DNA of 64,000 nt from positions 1 to 64,000 of the forward strand of contig NZ_AFPO01000011.1 in assembly GCF_000218785.1 (NCBI RefSeq), given 5' to 3'. Shown here piece after piece: positions 1 to 8,984 of the stretch (positions are counted from its first letter, which is position 1; each line of letters begins with the position of its first letter). Source of the DNA: Idiomarina sp. A28L (lineage in GTDB: Bacteria > Pseudomonadota > Gammaproteobacteria > Enterobacterales > Alteromonadaceae). The notes beneath the pieces are model-generated. The model did not search any database. It was given only the letters and a program-made list of their open reading frames with translations, and was not told the DNA's origin. Position numbers and translations under genes: made by a program.

Positions 1-1
1 C

Positions 2-169
2 ACCATTAAAGCAATATGCGAAAAATGCATATGTTCCAGATTGGAACTTATGGTTGAGGACTTTGTGTTACTCAAGGCCGATAAATTAAAATACGAACCT
101 AATAAGCAAAACGGCAAAACTACAGTACCAAAAATGAACGCAGTAGCCGTTTCAATTGAAGAACATTAA
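2..169 (+). CDS. 3' end of an unidentified gene, cut by the window edge
   Basis: An open frame enters from the left edge and stops with TAA at 167-169, 30 bases before hsdM. The visible 55 residues include a CEKCxC cysteine cluster (IKAICEKCIC) near the left edge and a charged C-terminus ending SIEEH. The cysteines could bind a metal, but nothing identifies a family. Being just upstream of hsdM on the same strand it might be co-transcribed with the restriction operon. Function unknown. Confidence 0.5.
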   Translation, partial: TIKAICEKCICSRLELMVEDFVLLKADKLKYEPNKQNGKTTVPKMNAVAVSIEEH

Positions 170-199
170 TTTTCAGTAAGCACAAAAAAGGACACCACG

Positions 200-1756
200 A
201 TGTCAGAAGAACAGAAGCGCATATTGCAGCAACAGCTGTGGGCAATATGTAACCTGCTTAGGGGCCGCATGGCAGCGGATGATTTTAGGGATTATATTCT
301 TGGCTTTATCTTTTATAAGTTTCTATCCGAGCGCCTGTATAGCATAGCGCAAGAGGCGTTATCACAAGATGGGTTAGATTACGCGTTGTTAGAGGAAACG
401 AACCCAGAGCATGCGGAAATTATTGCGGCAATTCGGGAAGAGGCGATTGATACCTTAGGTTATCACCTGATGCCAAACCAATTGTTTATGAGCGTGGCTG
501 AGCGCATGCAACAAGATGCCAATGCGTTCATTTTATCTGATTTACAGAGTGTGTTAAGTGATATTGAAAACAGCACCCGTGGCCAAGAATCAGAGGCTGA
601 TTTCATTCATTTGTTCGAAGATCTCGATTTAAACTCCACCAAACTCGGCAAAACCGTTGAAGACCGCAATAAGGTGATTAAAGAGATCTTGGTGCGTTTG
701 GATGCCATTGATTTTATGATCGATGATACCGAGGCGGATGTTCTCGGTGATAGCTATGAGTACTTAATCAGCAACTTCGCCTCCGATGCCGGTAAGAAAG
801 CAGGGGAGTTCTATACCCCACAACGCGTTTCAGAGATCCTTGCGCGTGCCGTATCACTGGGTAAAGATGAACTGAAATCTGTTTACGATCCAACCTGTGG
901 TTCCGGTTCACTGCTGTTGCGTGTTGCCAAGCAGGTGAAAACCGTGGGTCGTTTCTATGGCCAAGAATACAACCGCACCACGTTTAACTTAGCCCGCATG
1001 AACATGATTTTGCATGGGGTGCATTATAAAGATTTTGATATCAAACAAGATTGCACACTAGAGCGCCCGCAGCATATTGAACAGCGCTTTGAGGCCATCG
1101 TCGCCAATCCACCGTTCAGTTTAGATTGGTCCGCTAATCCTTTATTTCTGAGTGATGATCGCTATTCTTCATACGGCAAACTGGCACCCAGAACTAAAGC
1201 CGATATGGCGTTTATTCAGCACATGCTGTTCCAGTTAGATGAAAATGGCACCGCAGCGGTGGTTGTCCCGCATGGGGTGTTGTTCCGTGGTAGTAGCGAA
1301 GGTCATATTCGCAAGCACATGATTGCTGAGATGAACGCTCTGGATGCAGTGATTGGCTTACCGTCTAACCTCTTTTTTGGTACTGGCATACCAGCGGCTG
1401 TGCTGGTGTTCAAGAAATGTAGGGAAGACAGTGAACACGTGCTGTTTATCGATGCTAGCCGCGATTTTGCACCCGGTAAGAACCAGAACACCCTCCGTAA
1501 TCAAGATGTCGATAAGATTATTCACACTCTAGAAAACCGCACACTCATTGATAAGTATAGCTACCTCGCTACCCTCGATGAAATCAAGGAAAACGATTAC
1601 AACCTCAACATTCCGCGCTACGTGGATACCTTTGAAGAGGAAGAAGAAATCGACCTGATGGCCGTTCAGTTAGAACGCGCAGATATAGAAGCCGAGATTG
1701 CACAACTAAATGAGCAGATGAAGGGTTATCTGAAGGAGTTGGGTTATGTTGCCTGA
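200..1756 (+). CDS. hsdM: Type I restriction-modification system, DNA methyltransferase subunit HsdM
   Basis: Modification subunit that transfers a methyl group from S-adenosylmethionine to adenine in the target chosen by HsdS; two HsdM and one HsdS form the methyltransferase. The 518 residues match the usual family length. Visible parts are the N-terminal HsdM helical domain (about 5-130), FYTP (204-207), the SAM-binding motif DPTCGSG (230-236) and the catalytic NPPF (303-306) of N6-adenine methylases. An AAAGGA sits just upstream of the ATG. The 3' end overlaps hsdS by 11 bases, implying translational coupling. Size and sequence resemble the type IC branch (EcoR124I-like), which is an inference. 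Confidence 0.96.
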   Translation: MSEEQKRILQQQLWAICNLLRGRMAADDFRDYILGFIFYKFLSERLYSIAQEALSQDGLDYALLEETNPEHAEIIAAIREEAIDTLGYHLMPNQLFMSVAERMQQDANAFILSDLQSVLSDIENSTRGQESEADFIHLFEDLDLNSTKLGKTVEDRNKVIKEILVRLDAIDFMIDDTEADVLGDSYEYLISNFASDAGKKAGEFYTPQRVSEILARAVSLGKDELKSVYDPTCGSGSLLLRVAKQVKTVGRFYGQEYNRTTFNLARMNMILHGVHYKDFDIKQDCTLERPQHIEQRFEAIVANPPFSLDWSANPLFLSDDRYSSYGKLAPRTKADMAFIQHMLFQLDENGTAAVVVPHGVLFRGSSEGHIRKHMIAEMNALDAVIGLPSNLFFGTGIPAAVLVFKKCREDSEHVLFIDASRDFAPGKNQNTLRNQDVDKIIHTLENRTLIDKYSYLATLDEIKENDYNLNIPRYVDTFEEEEEIDLMAVQLERADIEAEIAQLNEQMKGYLKELGYVA

Positions 1757-2927
1757 GGGGTGGAAGCTTCAAGTAGTTGGGGTGCTTTTCGATGTGCAGC
1801 TCGGAAAAATGCTTAACAAAGCAGCAAAAGAAAAGGAACCACAATTAAAGTATCTTACCAACTTTAATGTTCGTTGGGGCTCTTTTGATACTAGCAGATT
1901 GAATACCATGTATTTTTCAGAGCGAGAACAAGAGAAGTTTGGTTTGAAAAGTGGTGACATCATATTGTGTGAAGGAGGTGAAGTAGGTAGGTGCGCAATT
2001 TGGCTAGGAACTGATTTTCCGTGTTACTACCAAAAAGCACTTCATCGTCTGAGAACTAAGGGCGATATTTTACCTGAGTATTTTCAGGCTTACATGGCTT
2101 CTATTGCAGGATCAAAGTTATTAGATGATTATACAAGCCGTACTAGTATCGCTCATTTGACGCGTGAGAAGCTTGTAGAACTTCCAGTCAAAGTCCCGCC
2201 TCTCCCCGAACAAAAAAAGATCGCCCAGATTCTGAGCACATGGGACAACGCGATTTCAGCCAGCGAGCGACTGCTTGAGAACAGTCAACAGCGCAAAAAA
2301 GCCTTGATGCAGCAACTCTTGACCGGCAAGAAACGGTTGCCTGGGTTTGAAAGAAAATTCATAGATAATGAGCTAAGTAATATAGCTGATATGACAATGG
2401 GAACATCACCTAAATCTGAAAGTTATAACGAATATGGAGGTGGCCTTCCGGTAATTCAAGGTAATGCTGACATCAAGTATAGAAAATCAAGCCCTAGAAT
2501 TTTCACATCTGAAATAACTAAAACTTGCTCACCTAATGATATTTTATTAAGTGTCAGGGCTCCTGTAGGAAGTGTTGCTATATCAGGACATGAAGCATGT
2601 ATTGGTCGAGGAATCTGTTCAATCAGAGCAAAAAATGGTAACAATCAAAACTACTTGTATCAATGGATGCTCTGGTATGAACCACGATGGTCTAGTTTGT
2701 CTCAGGGAAGTACATTTGAGTCTGTAAATAGTAAGGATATTAAGAGTCTTAAGATAACAATACCTGCTGTGGATGAACAAAAAGCCATCGCCAACGTACT
2801 CACCACCGCTGACCAAGAAATCGACGCCCTACACAAGCGTATCAGCCATCTCAAGCAAGAAAAGAAAGCTCTTATGCAGCAGCTGCTCACCGGCAAGCGG
2901 CGGGTTCAGGTAGGCGATGCGGCTTAA
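1746..2927 (+). CDS. hsdS: Type I restriction-modification system, specificity subunit HsdS
   Basis: DNA-recognition subunit. The 393 residues show the standard plan: a first target-recognition domain (about 1-145), a central conserved helix region (about 150-205), a second recognition domain (about 205-345) and a C-terminal conserved helix (about 345-393). The central and C-terminal regions share KKALMQQLLTGK almost word for word, the internal repeat that makes HsdS pseudo-symmetric. The recognition domains look more AT-rich than the conserved parts, typical of horizontally exchanged domains. The start codon lies inside hsdM, and the stop is directly followed by the hsdR frame. The DNA target cannot be read from sequence. 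Confidence 0.95.
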   Translation: MLPEGWKLQVVGVLFDVQLGKMLNKAAKEKEPQLKYLTNFNVRWGSFDTSRLNTMYFSEREQEKFGLKSGDIILCEGGEVGRCAIWLGTDFPCYYQKALHRLRTKGDILPEYFQAYMASIAGSKLLDDYTSRTSIAHLTREKLVELPVKVPPLPEQKKIAQILSTWDNAISASERLLENSQQRKKALMQQLLTGKKRLPGFERKFIDNELSNIADMTMGTSPKSESYNEYGGGLPVIQGNADIKYRKSSPRIFTSEITKTCSPNDILLSVRAPVGSVAISGHEACIGRGICSIRAKNGNNQNYLYQWMLWYEPRWSSLSQGSTFESVNSKDIKSLKITIPAVDEQKAIANVLTTADQEIDALHKRISHLKQEKKALMQQLLTGKRRVQVGDAA

Positions 2928-2954
2928 GTGAATGACGATAAGGACCTCGAAAAC

Positions 2955-5936
2955 ATGAGCACCGAAAGCGAATTGGAAATGGAAAAGAAACTCGTTGAGC
3001 AGCTAGAGCGCATGGGCTATGAGCGAGTGGAAAAGTGCAACGAAGCAGATTTGGTGAAAAATCTCAAAGTTCAGTTGGAAAAACACAACCGTATCCAGCT
3101 CACCAGTGACGAGTTTGAGCAAATCAAAGACAAGCTAAAAAAAGGTGATGTTTTCGATAAAGCGCGAATGTTGCGGGGTCGTATTGATGTAATCGGCGCG
3201 GATGGTATCCCCAAGTACATCGAGCTTTTTTCCGTAAAGCACTGGTGCCAGAATCGTTTCCAAGTTGCCCGCCAAGTAACTAACCGCTCGGCAGTTGACC
3301 ATAGCCGTTATGATGTGACCATCTTAATGAATGGCTTACCTTTGGTTCAGATTGAACTGAAAACCAGAGGTGGCGATATGCGCTCGGCCTTTGATCAAAT
3401 CGATCGCTATCGCAGCAAATCTTACGAAAACAACAGCGGCCTATTTGGCTTTATTCAGTTGTTTATTATCAGTAACGGGGTAAACACGCGTTACTTTTCC
3501 AACAACCAAAAGCTGAACTACCAATTCACCTTTGAGTGGTCCGATATTGATAATCAACGGGTGAACCGGCTGGATGCGTTTGCCGAAACCTTCATGGAGC
3601 GCTGCCACCTCTCGAAGATGATTGCTCGGTACATCGTGCTACACGAAACCTCTCGTAATCTGATGATTCTTAGGCCATACCAATATTATGCGGTTGAACG
3701 TATTCTGGAGCGCGTTGGCTATGGCCGTGGCGATGGCTACATATGGCATACCACCGGTTCAGGTAAAACGCTTACATCATTCAAGGCGAGCCAGATTCTT
3801 AGCCAAGATTCGAATGTGGATAAAGTGTTGTTCGTAGTAGATCGCCGAGACCTTGATTATCAAACGGCTCGCGAATTTAATGCGTTTAGTGCCGACAGTG
3901 TGGATACCACAGAGAACACGAAAAAACTGGTTGAGCAATTAAACGATACGGCCAGTAAGCTGATAGTTACCACGATTCAAAAGCTCAATGCCGCAATATC
4001 AAGAGAGCAGTTTAAAAACCGATGCAAAGCAGTGGCAGATAAAAAGGTGGTCTTTATTTTTGATGAATGCCATCGCAGCCAATTTGGTGATACGCATCAG
4101 CGTATCTGTGATTTTTTCAATAACCGGCAAATGTTCGGCTTCACTGGCACACCGATATTTGATGCCAACACAGTGAAAACCAAGTTTGGCAATAAAACTA
4201 CTCGCGATTTGTTTGGTGAAGCCCTGCACAAGTATGTGATTACTGATGCCATTCATGATCGCAACGTGCTGCGGTTCTCGGTTGAATACCGAGACATGGT
4301 GAAGCCATCCGATGTGGTTGAAATGAGCGATGGTAGCGCTGTGCCAGCCAACGCATTAAATGACGAACAGCTGAATCATAAATCGTTCATTAATTCACCG
4401 CAGCGAGTAAATAAAGTGGCGAGTGATATTCTTGCACTGCACCCTTCGAAAACTTTCAGCCGCGAATACACAGCAATGCTGTGCGTGAGCAGTGTGGATT
4501 TGCTGCGAGAGTACTACCTATCATTTAAACGGCTACAGGCCGAATTGCCTGATGATGAAAAACTGCGTATCGCCACTATTTTCAGCAGCGGCCCTGATGA
4601 TTCGGAGGAGTTCACAGGTTTAGAAGAAACCACTGTACCCTCGGTAACAGGGCGCAATGTTGATGCTAGCCGCATGGAGTTTTTAAAAGGCTGTATTGGT
4701 GATTACAATAGCCTTTATGCAACCTCATTCGATGCTACCGACAGTAAATCTTTCTATGAGTATTACCAAGATATTTCCCAGCGTGTTCGGCGCAAAGAAG
4801 TGGACATGTTGCTGGTTGTAAACATGTTCTTAACGGGCTTCGATAGCCCACCCTTGAACACACTGTATGTGGATAAAAACCTACGACACCACGGCCTTAT
4901 TCAAGCATTTTCGCGCACCAACCGCATTTATGATGCAAAGAAATCACATGGCAATATCGTGTGTTATCGGCGCTTGAAAGATGCCACCGATGAAGCGCTA
5001 TCTATCTTTGCCAATCGTGATGCAAAAGCCGGCGGTGTGGAAGAGGTGATTAGCACCGTTATCATGCAGCCATACCCAGATTTGGTGGATTCGTTCAGAG
5101 AAGAGGTTGCGCAACTAAAAGCGATTGCGGCAACACCAGATGCCGTTGATGAGTTGTTCCAAGAAGAAGAGCAACTCAATTTCTTGGCTAAATTCCGTGA
5201 TGTTCTGCGCATGCAAAACACCCTAAAAACGTTCAGCGAATTTCATGCAGATCTCGATAGCAGTATGCTGGATATCGATGAGCAAACCTTGCTTGATTAT
5301 CAAAGTAAATACCTTGATAAGCGTGAAGAGATGGAAGCGGTACAGCGCGAGCTGAGGAAGAAAAAACCACTTGCTGATGCGCAGGACAAAGAACTGGCAG
5401 AAGAGGCAGAAGAATATCAAGTGGGCTTTGATTTCGATTTTGAAATTGACCTGATTAAGCGCGATGAGGTGAACGTAACCTATATTCTGCAGCTAATTGA
5501 GAAGCTAAAAGAAGGCGGCAGCAACCAGAAAAACTACGAGCTCACCCGCGATATGATTTTGAGTGTGCTACAAACCGATCCAGAGCTAAGGCATAAAAAA
5601 CAGCTGTTCCAAGATTTTATCGACATCAAGCTACCGAAACTAAAAACCGAATCAGACGATAAGGTAGAAGGGTTCGTTAAAAAGCAGTTCAATACTTTTG
5701 TTAACGAGAAAAGAGCTGAGGCTATGGCAGCAGCCTGCGATGAACTTCATGCTGATGCCGAGGGATTTAAGAAACTTTACGATGAGTATATCTATCGGGG
5801 TAGGCTACCGGACATCAAAGAGCTGTTAGCCATCTTATCTGTGAAGCCAAGCATTATTGCGCGGAAAGCTGTTGCAGAGCAAATGCGTGAGAAAATGGAA
5901 AAATTAGCTTCGGTGTATGAGAGTTCTGAGGGATAG
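2955..5936 (+). CDS. hsdR: Type I restriction endonuclease subunit HsdR
   Basis: Motor and nuclease subunit: it translocates DNA with ATP and cuts unmethylated DNA. Numbered from the upstream GTG at 2928, the order is: endonuclease residues D129 and E143-x-K145 (ELKTRGG), Walker A GSGKT (277-281), DECH box (379-382), helicase motif FTGTP (about 404-409), then the second RecA domain and an acidic coiled-coil-rich tail. The frame is open from a GTG at 2928 touching the hsdS stop, but the ATG at 2955 has an AAGGA about 10 bases upstream and is preferred (993 residues; 1002 from GTG). All catalytic motifs look intact, so the system is probably functional. Confidence 0.95.
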   Translation: MSTESELEMEKKLVEQLERMGYERVEKCNEADLVKNLKVQLEKHNRIQLTSDEFEQIKDKLKKGDVFDKARMLRGRIDVIGADGIPKYIELFSVKHWCQNRFQVARQVTNRSAVDHSRYDVTILMNGLPLVQIELKTRGGDMRSAFDQIDRYRSKSYENNSGLFGFIQLFIISNGVNTRYFSNNQKLNYQFTFEWSDIDNQRVNRLDAFAETFMERCHLSKMIARYIVLHETSRNLMILRPYQYYAVERILERVGYGRGDGYIWHTTGSGKTLTSFKASQILSQDSNVDKVLFVVDRRDLDYQTAREFNAFSADSVDTTENTKKLVEQLNDTASKLIVTTIQKLNAAISREQFKNRCKAVADKKVVFIFDECHRSQFGDTHQRICDFFNNRQMFGFTGTPIFDANTVKTKFGNKTTRDLFGEALHKYVITDAIHDRNVLRFSVEYRDMVKPSDVVEMSDGSAVPANALNDEQLNHKSFINSPQRVNKVASDILALHPSKTFSREYTAMLCVSSVDLLREYYLSFKRLQAELPDDEKLRIATIFSSGPDDSEEFTGLEETTVPSVTGRNVDASRMEFLKGCIGDYNSLYATSFDATDSKSFYEYYQDISQRVRRKEVDMLLVVNMFLTGFDSPPLNTLYVDKNLRHHGLIQAFSRTNRIYDAKKSHGNIVCYRRLKDATDEALSIFANRDAKAGGVEEVISTVIMQPYPDLVDSFREEVAQLKAIAATPDAVDELFQEEEQLNFLAKFRDVLRMQNTLKTFSEFHADLDSSMLDIDEQTLLDYQSKYLDKREEMEAVQRELRKKKPLADAQDKELAEEAEEYQVGFDFDFEIDLIKRDEVNVTYILQLIEKLKEGGSNQKNYELTRDMILSVLQTDPELRHKKQLFQDFIDIKLPKLKTESDDKVEGFVKKQFNTFVNEKRAEAMAAACDELHADAEGFKKLYDEYIYRGRLPDIKELLAILSVKPSIIARKAVAEQMREKMEKLASVYESSEG

Positions 5937-6001
5937 GGGGCCTACGATTGCGTTAGTCTACAAGCTTGTATTCGGGCTCCGGCTGGGCATCTCCGCCTAC
6001 T
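5937..6001. other. Junction between the hsd operon and the integron remnant
   Basis: Sixty-five bases between the hsdR stop and the small ORF. A GTTAGTC at about 5960 is one base from an attC core consensus, but I could not find a partner site or a matching stem, so no attC is called. This is probably where the restriction operon abuts the truncated left end of the cassette array. Confidence 0.3.
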
Positions 6002-6184
6002 TTAAGTTTGATTTGAATTTATATGGTCATCTTCGCAAACTAGGTCTAAGACATTCGAATTTTGGACAGAATGTGCTTTTATAGCTTTATTTTCGTACCC
6101 GATACTGCGCTCAAGGCATTTATTAAACTCAGAGTTGATACTAGAGTAGAAAAGCTTCTTTAACTCACCGTCATTTATGCTCAT
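6002..6184 (-). CDS. Small ORF in the position of a second integron cassette
   Basis: A 60-codon frame beginning MSINDGELKKLF, rich in Asn, Glu and Lys and lacking membrane segments. It starts 45 bases beyond the end of the attC of the preceding cassette and reads in the cassette direction, which is why it is listed. No good Shine-Dalgarno sequence precedes it, and no attC is recognisable between its stop and the end of hsdR. It is either a small cassette gene whose attC was lost at the hsd junction, or chance. Function unknown. Confidence 0.35.
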   Translation of the reverse strand: MSINDGELKKLFYSSINSEFNKCLERSIGYENKAIKAHSVQNSNVLDLVCEDDHINSNQT

Positions 6185-6222
6185 TTATTCTGTCCGAATT
6201 TTTACGGTTAACACTGCATGAA

Positions 6223-6294
6223 ATGTAACGCCGCGCTCTGCGGCAAATTTGGAGCGCAGCGGATAATTTGTCCGACAGCAGCGCTTTGTTATGC
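6223..6294 (-). other. attC: attC recombination site of the left cassette
   Basis: Read on the minus strand, the site opens with GCATAAC (6294-6288), closes with GTTACAT (6229-6223) and is 72 bases long. The arms between can fold: AACAAAGCGCTGC and CGGACAAATT on one side face AATTTGCCGCAGAGCGC and GGCGTT on the other, with unpaired bases as in folded attC sites. The TAA stop of the upstream cassette gene lies inside the first core, the usual cassette arrangement. One core departs somewhat from RYYYAAC/GTTRRRY, so the call rests on layout and folding together. Confidence 0.85.
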
Positions 6295-7938
6295 CTGAGA
6301 GCTATCAACATTCTCTTGCAATCTTCTTCTTAACTCGTCAGATAGATCAAGGTCATATGGAATACGATCAAACTCTTCAAATGCATCAAGAAGATATTGA
6401 GCGTATTCATAAGATGTTTTGCCCATGCTAAATCCACCACACTGAATGGAGTTCATCAATGCATCTGCGTAAGGCTGTGTTGCGGCATCTTTTCGCAACT
6501 CGAAGTATCGTCGATATACGATATCTGTTATGTATTTTTTGAACCTGCCAGAAAGTGCATCAGTCATCAGTATTTGCTTGGCTATCTGACCAAGTGCCAA
6601 CATGCTACTTTTAGGTATGTTCCCATTTTCGTGGTGTGCCGATGTCGTTTCTAGTGCAACGTTGTCTTGATCCAACGGAAGATGGCCAACAGCAGAAGCC
6701 CACTTACAAAGACAAGAGGTTATTTCATACAGTGCATAATGGTATTTAGTAGGCCACTCAGCATGAAAGTCGACAAGTTTCTCGTTGGGATCTAAATTTC
6801 TTAATATACGCTCAACAAAGTGCGTAAAGTAATAGAGCCACATATGCCATTGTATGTTCTGGTACAAAGCGCTTGTAACCATGATATCGAAAAATCTAAT
6901 TCCTACCATAAGTTTTGAATCCCACTGGCCCTCCTCAAAAAAATCACCCATAGGTTCATTATATGGGTCAGGTAAGGAACTACTGTATAACTCATCTAGA
7001 TGGGAGATAACAAATTCCCCAATAGGCTTATATACCCCGTATCTTTCAGCAACCTTGCAATCTTCGAATAAGTAATTGAGGAGCCGGTTTCTTTTAGGGA
7101 GGGCATAACGATCTCGGCCCGCCAAGTTCTGATTGTTGCGCAACTCATGGTACAAAACGCTTTTTGTGTCTTCTGCCAAGTATCTTAGGTACGTATCTAC
7201 AAATTCATTATTCTCGTAAAATTCATAAGGGAATATTTGCAACGCGAAATACGGCCTTACTTCAGAAATCGCTTTGACGGTGTTTCTGTTTATCAAAACC
7301 TCATGCACAATTTCCGTTGCGACTTCCTTTTCTCTTTCATAGGTGGGAAGTACTCGAGCCAACAGCCCAGAGCACTTCCTTAGAACTGTATGGATTATAT
7401 CACGCCCCATAGGCTCACGTTCGTTGGGAGAACCCCCTAACTCAGAAATCAACGATCGAATATCTGGATAGTCTCTTGAGCGCCGTTGAAGATAGGCTTG
7501 GAGTCTTGAGAGTACGAAGCGCCCGTTATATATACGTGCAACATGGTTGATATTTCTCTCAATCAACGAAAATAGCTCTGAGTATTTTTTCTCACGTGAA
7601 AGCTCAAAAACATATTCCCTGAATTTAACAATGTTAGATCTAGAGAGCCGTCTAAAACGCAGGTAAACGAATAAAGTCAGGGACATTAGCAGGATTATTA
7701 AAAATGAAGCATTAGAAGGCGTGATTGACCATCTAGAGAGATTTAAGCTTGGCGTAAGGCCCAAGGATCTAAATGTTTGGTAAAACTGCAAATACAGAAT
7801 AGACGCCACGGAGATTAATAGTATTGCCCAGCCAACCTTTCCAAATCGAAGAGAGATCTCTAACCGTCTTACCCTAGGAATAATTGCATAAACTGCGACA
7901 AACAAACCCGCAACTGTTATCAGGCTATCTAAGTTCAC
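6289..7938 (-). CDS. Integron cassette gene: predicted membrane protein of unknown function
   Basis: A 549-residue protein with three hydrophobic helices near the N-terminus (about 5-22, 36-53, 75-92) and then some 450 mostly helical, charged, probably cytoplasmic residues. I recognise no family. It starts with GTG; a GAGAGG lies 6 bases upstream, and the start overlaps the stop of the attI leader ORF by four bases (GTGA), so coupled translation is likely. Its stop codon lies inside its attC. It is the first cassette next to the left attI, the position best served by an integron promoter. Membrane anchor plus large helical body is seen in some defence proteins, but nothing here proves such a role. 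Confidence 0.85.
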   Translation of the reverse strand: MNLDSLITVAGLFVAVYAIIPRVRRLEISLRFGKVGWAILLISVASILYLQFYQTFRSLGLTPSLNLSRWSITPSNASFLIILLMSLTLFVYLRFRRLSRSNIVKFREYVFELSREKKYSELFSLIERNINHVARIYNGRFVLSRLQAYLQRRSRDYPDIRSLISELGGSPNEREPMGRDIIHTVLRKCSGLLARVLPTYEREKEVATEIVHEVLINRNTVKAISEVRPYFALQIFPYEFYENNEFVDTYLRYLAEDTKSVLYHELRNNQNLAGRDRYALPKRNRLLNYLFEDCKVAERYGVYKPIGEFVISHLDELYSSSLPDPYNEPMGDFFEEGQWDSKLMVGIRFFDIMVTSALYQNIQWHMWLYYFTHFVERILRNLDPNEKLVDFHAEWPTKYHYALYEITSCLCKWASAVGHLPLDQDNVALETTSAHHENGNIPKSSMLALGQIAKQILMTDALSGRFKKYITDIVYRRYFELRKDAATQPYADALMNSIQCGGFSMGKTSYEYAQYLLDAFEEFDRIPYDLDLSDELRRRLQENVDSSQA

Positions 7939-8039
7939 GCATTACCTCTCAAGGGGGCATAACATTTAAATACTAAGCATGCGCGGTGTATTGAAGGTGG
8001 AAATTCAAAGGAGGGGCTTGTAGATACTGGGTCTTTCAT
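7935..8039 (-). CDS. Leader ORF inside the left attI
   Basis: A 34-codon frame with AGGGAG placed 6 bases before its ATG. It runs through the attI core and stops with TGA overlapping the GTG of the first cassette gene. The right attI has a counterpart with the same Shine-Dalgarno spacing, the same MK start and the same ACLVFKC segment across the core. This resembles in position and design the small ORF in attI1 of class 1 integrons (ORF-11), which helps translate cassette genes with weak initiation signals. The function here is inferred. Confidence 0.6.
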   Translation of the reverse strand: MKDPVSTSPSFEFPPSIHRACLVFKCYAPLRGNA

Positions 8040-8095
8040 AATACGCTCCCTGCGTTATCTGCGCACAAATCGTGCATGCCTGTTCGTCGCTCTTA
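7957..8095 (-). other. attI: Left attI integration site (attI-L)
   Basis: Read on the minus strand, the core GTTATGC (7963-7957) is where the first cassette joins. The sequence GCATGCTTAGTATTTAAAT directly before it recurs at the right attI with a single difference, and weaker similarity continues outward for roughly 200 bases. The site lies 5' of the integrase remnant, as expected for an integron. It contains the leader ORF. The Pc promoter could not be pinned down. The rest of the gap to 8234 should hold the old integrase promoter, but I see no confident -35/-10 pair. Confidence 0.8.
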
Positions 8096-8234
8096 TAGCG
8101 ATATTTTTGCCGCGCTTTTTATGTTCAATAGTTTGACTTTAGCCTGCTTCAAATCAATCATCAAGCCGATAATATGCGCCATTGCCTAGCAAAGTGAGCA
8201 TTCTGGTCGGGGAAATGTGAGCTAATTTATTGTA

Positions 8235-8984
8235 ATGGATGACAAACAACGGATGTTAACCAATAACTCAAAGCCCTTTCATGGAGATGTTGCGCTCTGA
8301 AATGCGCTTGTGCGGCAATCCCCTGGGCACTGAGAAATCTTATCTGTACTAGATTCGCCAATACATTCGCCTCCATAATTTCACCCACCCCCACGAGATG
8401 GGGGCTGACCAGGTCATTTCTATCTTGGCTCGCATATGAACGCTATGTTGCCGTCAATAACCAAAAGTGGCCCTGAACGCTCTAGTTTTCATGTATCACA
8501 AAGTGTTAAAACAAGAGCTCGGTGAGCTGAACTTTAAGCTAGCCCAAAAGCAGCGCCGTCTCCGAATTGTGTTGACGCCTGAAGAAGTCTTAAAGATATT
8601 AAATCGCCTGAATGGGCGAAACAGAATCATAGTTGAAATATTGTATGGTGGCGGCTTAAGGGTAAATGATTGCCTATCCCTGCGCGTACAAGATGTTTGC
8701 TTGAAAACCTGTGCGGTCACAATCTCTGGTGGCAAGGGCAATAAAGACCGGCAGAGCATTTTAAGCCAGCTGTGTTAGCAGTTGGCATTCATAAGAAAGT
8801 AAATTGCCATACGTTTAAGCACTCATTTGCCACGCATCTACTGCAAAACGGCTGTGATATACGTACCGTGCAAGAACTGCTCGGTCACAACGATGTTAAA
8901 ACTACCCCAATATATACTCATGTATTTGGCCAACACTACGCCGGAACGATAAGCCCGTTAGACAGAATAAAAGGTATGCCGTAA
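8235..8984 (+). pseudogene. intI: Integron integrase IntI, multiply disrupted
   Basis: Remnant of an integron tyrosine recombinase. Recognisable pieces in order are MEMLRSEMRLCG and EKSYLY (8281-8349), IRQYIRLHNFTHPHEMG (8353-8403), WLAYERYVAVNNQK in another frame (about 8427-8470), VALNALVFMYHK through [10 protein letters not shown] (8467-8757, with box I arginine in YGGGLR), then after a deletion of roughly 75 codons [20 protein letters not shown] to SPLDRI (8772-8984). Lesions are a frameshift near the start, an in-frame TAG at 8350, two compensating frameshifts, the large deletion with frame change, and Lys for the box II arginine (HTFKH for HTLRH). The tyrosine of IYTHV survives. It cannot encode an active integrase. 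Confidence 0.93.

Noticed and set aside
5937-6001. Possible third attC next to hsdR (GTTAGTC)
   Set aside because: No matching left core and no foldable arms could be found, so the core-like heptamer is probably chance.
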